The notes beneath the pieces were generated by a model. It had not been told where the DNA came from. It saw only the letters and a list, made by a program, of their open reading frames with translations, and ran no database searches. This document shows positions 47,134-59,100 of a DNA stretch of 64,000 bases, in pieces. The stretch comes from Chiridota heheva (taxonomy: Eukaryota; Echinodermata; Holothuroidea; Apodida; Chiridotidae). The stretch is taken from NCBI GenBank assembly GCA_020152595.1, contig JAIGNY010000074.1:130535-194534 (forward strand). The letters run 5' to 3'. Each line of letters opens with the position of its first letter. The first letter of the stretch is position 1. Position numbers and translations under genes: made by a program.

Positions 47134-50100
47134 GCACGTATAACTAACAAGGCGATTCTGAACTAAAAAGCCTTGCATTCGATAATAATAAATAACATTT
47201 TTTGCATAGAATAAACAATAAAACTTGCATTTAATAATTAGTGTGTAAATAGGCCTAGGGCCTAGTCAGATAACACATGACTGTGTACTGTAGCAATATG
47301 CATCGGCTGTACAAGTATTGCAAGTAGTGTGTAGCACGTAGGGCAAAGGTCCAATATACATCAGTACAAAAGTATGGCTGACCAAACACTAGGTCGGAAT
47401 TGGTTTTGTATGATTTTGTTATTTCACATGTGAAAGATTTGTATGAATTGTGCTGTTTTGTCAACTTATTTGTATATTCTCTGTTCTCATATTCCTTTCC
47501 TCTGTGCAGATTTCTGACAGATTTCAATTCAATATGACAAGTATTCCATACTGCGGTGACTCGGATGCAGTTGCCCAACTGACCACTCTGCTGCAACTGA
47601 CCATTGACAACATGTCCTCTTCATTGCAGTATCCTCTGCATCCCCTTCAGGTAAGCTATGCTGTCACAATTGATGACATATGGACATTCCCTAATGGTTT
47701 CAATAGCCAAGGTGGATAAATATCTTATAATTCCAGGTGTCAAGTAAGTAGCACAGCTTTTCATGATGAACGATAAGTACAATAAAAGAGATTAATGGAG
47801 ATTGGCAGTTTGTTCACAATATAAATGCTGAAAATTAATTTCTCCATTGCATTATGTTGTTGAAAATGGTATCCTCGTTTCATAAGGTGAAGTATGAAAG
47901 TATGCTTTGGTTTTTATGTATTTGTACAAGTCAATTTAGTGCATCAATTTCTTCGAATTTGACCAAAAAACTATGGCAATACTTTCCAATATTCATCCAA
48001 TTGAGATGGCCATATTAAAATGTGTGACACTAGGCTTGATAAAATTAACTAAATCAATTATTTCAAATAGTTTTTTTTACATCTAGATATACGAGCAATC
48101 CCTATAAACTTTCATTTGATATTACCTGCATCAATATTTTTTTTAATTATAACAACGTACTTGGTATGATGAATTAAAATGTTATTTATTTTTCACATAG
48201 ATGCAAGTGAATGCCTTCATCAAGCCTGATATCTTCTTTCGTGAAACTATTTGGTAAGAAACTTGTTTTTTCACGGTTTTTTTCCAAGACTAAATATTAA
48301 TTTTCCAAATAAGATCGTACAGTTTTTATTGATATAATGCAGTGCAGTCAATTCCTACTAACAAAGTAATTTCTGGTTCTATCAGGTATGACATTTATGA
48401 TTTTGGTGAGCCCACCATATTCCAGGCCACTAGCATTAGTCTCCGGGCTGTTGATGCAGACATAGTGGACCCGCAAATGAGTGGAACTGCCAACATTAAT
48501 ACCAAAAGTCCGTCTGGATGGAGTCAAGGCACATTGAAGGTAGAAATTTATTTGATTATATTCAAAAGCTGTCTGCGGTATTGAATAGCATACTAGCATT
48601 AATGTGAATCTTCCTTTATAATCTGAAGGGGAAAAAAGCACTGATACAGGTGTGGAATATTGCCTATAGCACAGTGGTAATCTAAAAAAAATCACTGCTC
48701 TTTGCTTTTCAGTTCTGGGCTGATCTGATTCCGGTCTTTAAAAAGACCTCCAACAATGACCAGAGGAAGCAAGAAATCCATCCTGGGAGTGACCTCCTCC
48801 TCATTCCTCGTGTGGGTTATCCTGTGGATCCTGAAGACCCCATGGTTACAGTAAGCTAGTCTTATAATCATTGAATGTGATAATGTATATGTTCACTTTG
48901 ATTGGAATTTCTGACATGTGTTTAAAGTGCATAGAGTCTAGTAAATATGTGTAAAAACCTTAAACCTGAAGATTTATGAGCCCAGCCAATACCATAATTT
49001 AATTGGTGGTCCTATTTTGCAAAAGACAATTTTATTTGAACCCATTGTGGTCCAATATTTCATTTGGGGCCCTTGTATGAGCCTTGTATGCATATACAAA
49101 TACATTATTTCCCCCATAATTAAAAATTGAAATGAATCTTGAAGTGGGATTTTTCTCTGCATGTATTATATTGTTTTACCTTTATAATGAGTACTGTACT
49201 CATTTCATGTGTTGAAAGAGTTTAATGATATGGAAAGTGTACACACAAACATAACCTGGCAACTGAATCAGCCTGTGACATATCATCAAGAATGAGTTAG
49301 AGTTAATTTTCAGATTGTGTAACTCTTGCTTTCTATTATTTGTGGGTTGCCTACAAGTTAAGTTTTATTCAAAATTTAAATTAATGAAATGTGGAAGTGA
49401 GCGTTATGTGTATAATTTTCTACAACAAAGACAATTATCATTATTACACAAAGTTGTTATGTCCTCTTTCTCAACAAGTTGCAGTCATCTATTCCAAAGT
49501 AACACAACTATCATTTTTTTGTCATTTTATAGGCTGGCTCTTCAGAGTACCTTGTGGTACCCCATGACCTGTTTGACCTTCCTGGATCAGGATGTTGCAG
49601 CCAAAGGTCAAGGTTTGTGGCCCTGATAAATCAGTCGCATCCATGTAACCAAGCTCACAGCAAGGACCTGAAACTGCAACCATACAATCTGTGGGTCAAA
49701 GCAAAGGTAGAGAAATTGACAAGTATTCCCTCAAATTTGGTATATTTCAGAAATAAAGTCTCTGAAAACATGACTGAAAATACATTTGTTTGAAAGTTCT
49801 GATTTGCAATTTAAAAAAAAAAAATTGTTATCATTTGATAGGAATTAAGGAGATACATTGCATTTAAAGTTTCATCTATTAAACACTCCTTGATATATGT
49901 CCCCAACTTGTTCACTGTACATCATGCATGGGTTCTGCTATTATTCCCAACATCACATTGTGTATTTGTTTGGAAAGCTCATTATTTCTTGGTAGTTAAT
50001 AAGTTATCTGCCATATTATCTCATCACTTCTACTTTACAAGACTATAAAAGTTTGTATTATTTCTCAATATCAGGTTTAAAAAAGATGGTCTTTGTATTA

Positions 50101-53100
50101 GTTTTGTATTAGCTTTGCCAATACACAAATGAGACTTTTAATTAGGGGATAAATGCGAGGGTGGCTGGTCTCAAATGTCATTTGAGACCAAGGAAGATGT
50201 CATCGCAGGATTTGCGCAGACAGAGACGATAGCCGAGGTCCGCTGGTCCTACGATGACTTCATCCACATCTCAAATGACATTTGAGATCGGCGACTCTCG
50301 CTTTTATCCCCATTCAAATTTTTTAGGTGAAAATATAGAAAAAAAGGCAATTTATGTTGATAACTTTTTAAATTTTCCTAACACACATTGTGACGTCATT
50401 TAGTTAAATGTTTCTTCATTTTTTGTTGCGACGACCAACTGACCAGTCGAGTCGAAGATCTGACCATACAGACAGACAAATTAAAGTTATTCGCCAAACT
50501 TAATGAAACAAATCACATGTTTGTTCTCAAACATCTTTTACATATTACTTTCATACGACCACAAGAAGCTGTTCGTTGTTTTCAAACAATAATAAAGAAA
50601 AACATTAAAATTGGGCAGGTCATAGGTTATTCAGTTTTGACTGACAATTAAAACTGAATCACGAAACCGGCTAGCACTCTGAACATATAGAACAAAGTTG
50701 AAAAACAAGGTTTTGGAAAAGTATAAACAGCCACAGGTGAATTAGGGAGCAAGGTAAGACTCGAATGATAAACGTAGATTTATTTTAAGGTTTCTTTTGA
50801 AGAAATTTAGAAAGTTTGCGAACATCGAATTTAGGTTTAATTGGGTGAATGTTAGTTGGCTGCTAATTCATTTGTTTTATGACCAAAATAGGCTAGGCTA
50901 ACATTCTGTTACGTTTACACATACACAGACACACGGCGGACTGTCAGATTATTGAAATATTTTGCATAGTGTAATGTTACTGTTAGTTAAATATCTACAA
51001 TTTGAGGTATTTTGATAACACGTGTCGACATTGCTGCATTTAATCACTTGGGGGCTAAAAATTGGTTTTGCAAGGCTTTCAAATTTCTGCTCTGGTCGGT
51101 AGAGGAAGGGTGACAAATGATTTAATAATCCTCATTTTAATTTTTATAGATTAATTAAGAACAGTTGCTATGAAAGATTGTTCTCGAATTAAAGCCAGAG
51201 CTGTTGATTGAGAGTCGTGATTGTTGTGGCTAGAATTTTGTGGTTGGTTTATTTTTTCATTCATTTTCTTACATTTCTTTGCATATCCTTTGATATACTT
51301 TTCATTATTTTGCCAATGTGAGCCAATATTTTTTCCAAGGGGCACATACATGCACTGCCATACAGGTCAGTCTGGTCTTAAACGTATTCCAGACCATCGA
51401 TTAGCCAAACATAGAGTAATTACAAATCTAAAATTGTGCCATTTGAGACCTAGGATGATGTACAATTATTATGCTTAATCAGGGTGTTATTTTATGGAAA
51501 GTGTTGATCATCATCATTCATCATCATTCTCCAAACGTCTTGCTGGTCTCGATTGTATTCGAGACCATCTATTGGCCAATCAGAAAGCTAGAAACTTGAT
51601 TTACTATTTATGAATATACCTTTATTTGACCTTTCTTAATTGTTTGTTGTTTGACAGGCAGATACAAAGATTGGGAGACCTGACAACATCTATCTCAGCT
51701 CCTTTGGAGACCTGTCTGACCTCTTCACCATCAGCAAACCATCAAAGGTCAACTTTAAATCAAGCCAGCACATATCCATTAGCCTTACCATACCACTGGC
51801 TGACCTTCATACTCAAGTATTTGAAGATTCTGTAGAGGTCATCCAGTCTGGATTTAGCCAAAACTCTCCTGAAGAGTTGAATAGTCTTAGAGTTAGAGAA
51901 TTCATGCAGCAGCTAAACCAGTTCTGTATGGAATACCAAACTGCTATCATGATAGCATTGATTATTGGTATGTATTGCACTTATTGATATCTTTCATTCA
52001 AATTCTTTCTTTTTAAATTGTAAATATTAAAACTTTCCTCCTCAAAAATCACATAGCATTACATAGCAAGGTTTAACATCCCAAAAGCATCCAGTGCTGG
52101 CCATTATATAAAGACCGCCACAGCCTTTGATAACCAGTTGTGAACTCACTAGTTGCAGACCCACCGGGATACGAAGCCGGGATGTGCGGGTGAGAGGACA
52201 CAGCACTAACCACTACACCACGGAGGTCTGTATGTTATAATTTGAAGAATAAGTTTTGAAGCCTTTAAAACCAAATCAAGTATCATAATGAAATATATTA
52301 AAACAAATTTCATGAATATTTCCATTTGTTAATGGTGTGTATTTTGAAGATCAAATAATATTTGACTTTTTATTATCACCATGCAGCATGTTATATTCTG
52401 CTGAAACTCATCATAAATGCAGCTAAGAGCCTCTTGCGAGACGAGGCCTTTTCACCCGTTACTGCAGGTAAGGTTTCTTCTATATGTACTTGTAGAATAT
52501 AAATTATATTACTTTGTTATCTTAGCTAGTAAAAAAATTCACTCGTGTAGATATTCAAATTTGTACATTTACAGATGTACAGTACACTTCTTACATTGAA
52601 GAAGCAAACTCACTGCCATCCCATTTGATATGAGTGGTAAGGGCCCAAAATACTTACCAGGGAGATTTATTTTGGATCAAAAAATGTCGACAGAAAGAAG
52701 GGGGAGTTAGAGAAATATCTGGGTTCAAAGTGGAACAGTTTGTCTCTTTCTTTGTAAATCCTGTAAGTATTTTGTGATATGAGATAAATTTCATTCATGA
52801 AGAGTTACAAACATGTTGAAAATCACAACCATTAAACTAAATATGTTTTAATTACTCTTGCTCTTTCTCTCCAGTTAAAAGACTGTCAAAGACACCAAGA
52901 AAATCAGTTCATTTTGCAGAATTCACACAGATCTTTGATGAAGATAAACATCAAATGCATTCAAGTGAGTCAAAAGCTTCATTTTTAGGAATATGATGGA
53001 TGCGTGGAATGAGTTCAAATGTTTATCACATAAATGTACTTATAGTTGATCAGTATGTAAATCAGTACAAAATACTTGCTGATTAAAGCTTTATTAAGAT

Positions 53101-56100
53101 TGACCAAATGTGACCCCAGATGTATGAATTCTTAAACATTTTGTTTCCTTGTTGTTCACATATTGGTGGAATGATGTAAAAGATGATGTTTTTGTTCCTT
53201 CTTTATTGCAGATACGCTCATGCCTACTTCTTCAGCTCCGAGCTGTACTTCAAGGAAGAAGTTGTATCGTGTCATATTTCCCAAGATAAAGATGGTGCGG
53301 CCTTCATTTCAATGGAGGATTGATCCACTTGTCATACTCGGTAAACATAAAACCTTATAGTGATGTGATGATGATAGATGATTAGATTGGTTCTTAAATA
53401 ATTTTCTTAAGTCTCTCAATCTTAAGTGTAGGAACCAGGAGAGCGAGTGGGGTGGGGAGGGGGCAGGTGCCTTTCAAAAGCTTCCTACACCCCTGCTCTC
53501 AATCATAGCATTAACCCTTCTTCACATAGAAGAAGGGTTTCTCATTTTTCTCCTTTTCTGTTCTCATACATTACTCTGATTCTTGTGAGATTTGCAGAAA
53601 CAATTTTCAAACATCTAAGAAATCATTTAAAAATGTCTTTTTATGTGTGATACAGTCATTTGATGCACTTGATTCTTTTCTTGTAAGATAACAGTACTTA
53701 ACTGCGGGCAATATTTCTTAGGTCTGTATTGTTTTAAGAATCTTTCCACATTATAAAAATGTCATATACAAATGGCAATTTACATTAAACACTTTTCCTG
53801 TACTCTTGAGTGGTAATTTTCTGCTATTCTTGGATTTCTAGACTAAATTGGACATTCGATGAGGTTAATTATTTTGGTTCTCTGAAATTTTTGATAGAGA
53901 TATTTCTAAGACATATCTATTCTGGGGTTAATGGAAGTAGATTTGTTCTTATTTCCACATTAATCATGTTTATGTTGTCATCTAATTGGAACATGGAAGG
54001 CTTCATACTGCTGCTGTGATACATACAGAGTTGGTATTTTTTTGACCTGAATATTAAATGTATTATTTCATCAACCAGGTTTTAAGAGTCCTATCACAAA
54101 AGCCATGAGGAGAAAGATTGACAAAATCCACATGAAGCGTGAATCCCGCATCAGCCGATGGAATGCGCATTATGATGTCTCTGCAACACTACCCTCACTT
54201 GGTGAGTCTCAGTACTTTCTTTTATAATTATCATAATGATTATACATACAATGATTATTTGATCAGGGTGTGATGTGAAACAGAATGGTAATTTGCCTAT
54301 AGAAAATTGACCAGAAACTTGACCACTGCTTATCTGATGCTGACCACTCTTTTGTGATTCCAGAACCCATCAAAGATACTCCAGCAGCTAGCCCAAACTC
54401 TCCTGAAGAGTTGAATAGTGTTGGAGTTGGAGAATTCATGCAACAGCTGAACCAGTTCTGTATGGAAAACCAAACTGTTAACATGATAGCATTGGTCATT
54501 GGTATGTATTGCACTTATTGATATGTCTCATTCAAATTCTTACTTCTTGAATTGTAAATATTAAAACCTTCCTCCAAATTAACAAGTGGTATAATTTAAA
54601 GAATGAGTTTGGAAGCCTTTAAAACCAAATCAAGTATCATATTAAAATATTTAAAACAAAATTCATGAATATTTCCATTTGTTTATGGTGTGTATTTTGA
54701 AGATCAAATAATATTTGACTTTTTATTATCACCATGCAGCATCAACCTCTTGTATTCTGCTGAAACTCATCATGAAAGCAGCTAAGAGCCTCTTGCCAGA
54801 CAAGGCCTTTTTACCTCCATCAGCAGGTAAGGTTTCTTCTATATGTACTTGTAGAATGTAGATTGTATCGTTTTGTTTTCTGAGCTAGTAAAAGAATTTA
54901 CTCGTGTAGATATTCAAATTTGTACATTTACAGATGTACAGTACACTTCTTACATTGAAGAAGCAAACTTGCTGCCATCCCATTTAATATGAGTGGTAAG
55001 GGCCCAAAATACTTACCAAGGAGATCTATTTTGGATTAAAAAATGTTGACAGAAAGAAATGGGAGTAAGAGAAATATCTGGATTCAAAGTGGAACAGTTT
55101 TTTTGTTTCTTTGTTAATGATGGATGTATTTTGTGATATGATATCAATTTCATTTATGAAGAGTTACAAACATCTTAAAAATTACAACCATTATACTAAA
55201 TATGTTTTAATTACTCTTGCTCTTTCTCTCCAGTTAAAAGACTGTCAAAGACACCAAGAAAATCAGTTCATTTTGCAGAATTCACACAGATCTTTGATGA
55301 AGATAAACATCAAATGCATTCAAGTAAGTCAAAGCTTCATTTTTAGGAATATGTTGGATGCATCAAATGAGTTCAAATGTTTATCACATGTATGTACTTG
55401 TAGCTGATCAGTATGTAAATCAGTACAAAATACTTGCTGATCAAAGCTATATTAAGATTGACCAAATGCGACGCCAGATGTATGAATTCTTAAACATTTT
55501 GTTTTCCATGTTGTTCACATATTGGTGGAATAATGTAAAAGATTATGTTTTTGTTCCTTCTTTATTGCAGATCAGCTCATGCCTACTTCTCCAGCTCCGA
55601 GCTGTGGTTCAAGCAAGAAGTTGCATCTTGAGCAAGTCTCCAAGTCAAACATGGTGCTGTCTTCATTTCAATGGAGGAGTGATCCACTTGTTATACTCGG
55701 TAAAGATAAAACCTTATACTGATGATGACAGATGATTAGATTGGTTGTTAAATAATTTTCTGAAGTCTCTCAATCTTAAGTGTAGGAACCAGGAGAGAGA
55801 GTGGGGTGGGGAGGGGGCAGGTGCCTTTCCAAAGCTTTCTACACCCCTGCTCTCAATCATAGCATTAACCCTTCTTCACATAGAAGAAGGGTTTCTTATT
55901 ATTCTCCTTTTCTGTTATCATATATTACTCTGATTCTTGCTGTGAGATTTGCAGAAACAAATTTCAAACATCTAAGAAATCATTTAAAAATTGTCCTTTT
56001 ATGTGTGATACAGTCATTTGACTCACTTGATTCTTTTCCTGTAAGATGATAGTACTTAACTCTGGGTAAAATTTCTTAGGTCTGCATTGTTTTAAGAATC

Positions 56101-59100
56101 TTTGTTGAAATTTTGAATATAACATTGATCACAGTATCAAAATGTCATATACAAATGGCAACACTTTAAAAAGGAACTCACATTAAACACTTTTCCTTTA
56201 CTCTTGAGTGGTAATTTTCTGCCATTGATTGTTGGATTTCTAGACTAAAGTGGACATTTGATAAAGTTAATTATTTTGGTTCTCTGAAAATTTTGTTAGA
56301 GATATTTCTAAGACATATCTATTCCAGGGTTAATGGAAGTAGATTTGTTCTTATTTCCACATTAATCATGTTAATGTTGTCATCTAATTGGAACATGGAA
56401 GGGCTCATACTTCTGCTGTAATACTTACAGAGTTGGTATTTTTCTGACCCGAATTTTAAATGTATCATTTCATCAACCAGGTTTTAAGAATCCTATCACA
56501 AAAGCCATGAGTAACAAGGTTTGCAATATCCACATGAAGCGTGCATCCAACATGAATGTTTTCAGCCGGTGGCTGGCGCATTATGATGTCTCTGCATCAC
56601 TGCCATCACTTGGTAAGTCTCAGTACGTTCTTTTATATTTATCATAATGATTATACATACAATGATTATTTGATCAGGGTGTGATGTGAAGAAAAAAAAT
56701 GGTAATTTGCATATAGAAAATTGACCAGAAACTTGGCCACTGCTCATCTGATGCTGACCGTTTTTTTGTGATTCCAGAACCCATCAACAATACTCCAGCA
56801 GCTAGCCCAAACTCTCCTGAAGAGTTGAATATTGTTGCAGTTGGAGAATTCATGCAACAGCTGAACCAGTTCTGTATGGAAAACCAGACTGCTACCATGA
56901 CAGCATTGGTCATTGGTATGTATTGCACTTATTGATATCTTTCATTCAAATTCTTATTTCTTGAATTGTAAATATTAAAAGCTTCCTCCCCAAAATTAAA
57001 GTGTGTTATAACTTAAAAAAAAAAAGTTTTGAAGCCTTTAAAACCAAATCAAGTATCACAATGAAATATTTAAACAAAATTCATGAATATTTCCATTTGT
57101 TTATGGTGTGTATTTTGAATATCACATAATATCTGACTTTTTATTATCACCATGCAGCATCAACCTCTTGTATTCTGCTGAAACTGGTCATGAAAGCAGC
57201 TAAGAGCCTCTTGCCAGACAAGGCCTTTTCACCTCCATCTGCAGGTAAGGTTTCTTCTATATGTACTTGTAGAATGTAGATTGTATTGCTTTGTTATCTT
57301 AGCTAGTAAAAAAATTCTTTCGTGTAGATATTTAAATTTGTACATTTACAGATGTGCAGTACACTTCTTACTTACATTGAAGAAGCAAACTCGCTGCAAT
57401 CCCATTTGATATGAGTGTTAAGGGCCTAAAATACTTACCAGGGAGATCTATTTTGGAGTTTAAAATGTTGACAGAAAGAAGGAGAAGCAAGAGAAATATC
57501 TGGGTTCAAAGTGGAACAGTTTGTCTTTTTGTTTGTTAATCCTGTATATATTTTGTGATATGAGATACATTTTATTCATGAAGAGTTACAAACATGTTAA
57601 AAATTACAACCATTAAACTAAATATGTTTGAATTACTCTTGCTCTTTCTCTCCAGTTAAAAGACTGTCAAAGAGACCAAGAAAATCAGTCCATTTTGCAG
57701 AATTCACACAGATCATTGATGAAGATAAACATCAAATGCATTCAAGTAAGTCAAAGCTTCATTTTTAGGTATATGTTGAATGTATGGAATGAGTTCAAAT
57801 GTTTATCACTTGTATGTACTTATAGCTGACCAGTATGTAAATCAGTACAAAATACTTGCTGATCAAAGCTATATTAAGATTGATTAAATGTGACCCCAGA
57901 TGTATGAATTCTTAAACATTTTGTTTTCCATGTTGTTCGCATATTGGTGGAATAATGTAAAAGATTATGTTTTTGTTCCTTCTTTATTGCAGATACGCTC
58001 ATGCCTACTTCTTCAGCTCCGAGCTGTGGTTCAAGCAAGAAGTTGCATCTTGAGCAAGTCTCTAAGTCAAACATGGTGCTGTCTTCATTTCAATGGAGGA
58101 GTGATCCACTTGTTATACTCGGTAAAGATGAAACCTTATAGTGATGATGACAGATGATTAGATTGGTTCTTAAATAATTTTCTTAAGTCTCTCAATCTTA
58201 AGTGTAGGAACAGGGAGAGCGAGTGGGGTGGGGAGGGGGCAGGTGCCTTTCAAAAGCTTCCTACACCCCTGCTCTCAATTATAGCATTAAGCCTTCACAT
58301 AGAAGAAGGGTTCCTCATTATTCTCCCTTTTTGTTATGATACATTACTCTGATTCTTGTTGTGAGATTTGCAGAAACAAATTTCAAACATCTAAGAAATC
58401 ATTTGAAAATTGTCCTTTTATGTGTGATAGAGTCATTTGACTCACTTGATTCTTTTCCTGTAAGATAGTAGTACTTAACTCTGGGTAAAATTTCTTAGGT
58501 CTGTATTGTTTTAAAAATCTTTGTTGAAATTTTGAATATAACATTGATCATAGTATGAAAATTTCATATACAAATGGCAACACTTTAAAAAGGAACTCAC
58601 ATTAAACACTTTTCCTGTACTCTGAGTGGTAACTTTCTGCTAATCTTGGATTTCTAGACTAAAGTGGACATTTGATGAAGTTATTTATTTTGGTTCTCTG
58701 AAAATTTTGATAGAGATATTTCTAAGACTTATCTATTCTAGGGTTAATGGAAGTAGATTTATTCTTATTTCCACATTAATCATGTTAATTTTGTCATCTA
58801 ATTGGAACATGGAAGGGCTCATACTGCTGCTGTGATAAATACAGAGTCCCTCATTAGTTGTTCTGCTCCTTAAAGTTTTTAACAGTCAGACCCGACCTCA
58901 TAAATAACCAGGTCGGGTGAGACATTTCCTCTTTATGTGCTTCATTCTGAAAACCTTAGTTGTTGTTGAAGTTGGTGCTGAGTATCATATTAGCAATGGA
59001 TGAAGTCCTTATTGTGTAGTTATTTTAATTAAGATAGAGTGGTCTCACTATTTGTTACTGTAAGTTTGTGGTTATCATTTGCTGGAACAAATTTTTAAGG

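Larger units (their letters stand above)
49707..51657 (+). other. Gene 2 intron 6
   Basis: About 2 kb, phase 0. It contains an inverted-repeat element (50143-50313) and a pair of related GGTCT...AGACC palindromic segments (51366-51410 and 51540-51585). No exon is seen. Confidence 0.7.
51852..54201 (+). repeat. Array unit 1 (exons a' to e)
   Basis: Exon a' is the end of 51658-51967; b is 52387-52467; c 52875-52964; d 53212-53340; e 54079-54201. The helix spans a'/b: AIMIALIIACYILLKLIINA. Exon c reads VKRLSKTPRKSVHFAEFTQI with the RVxF-type KSVHF at 52901-52915. Exon d (KLYRVIFPKIKMV) and exon e (MRRKIDKIHMKRESRISRW) are the most diverged in the array. All junctions are phase 1. The a-b intron carries a SINE at 52056-52231. 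Confidence 0.85.

Noticed and set aside
53447-53650. MGWGGGRCLSKA-type frame repeated in units 1, 2 and 4
   Set aside because: It lies wholly in the d-e intron and starts in the G-rich tract; repetition reflects duplication of the intron.
55358-55735. 125-residue frame over unit 2, repeated at 57900-58157 and 60571-60828
   Set aside because: It reads exon d in the wrong frame together with its upstream intron; the phase-1 frame joins all neighbours and is the supported one.
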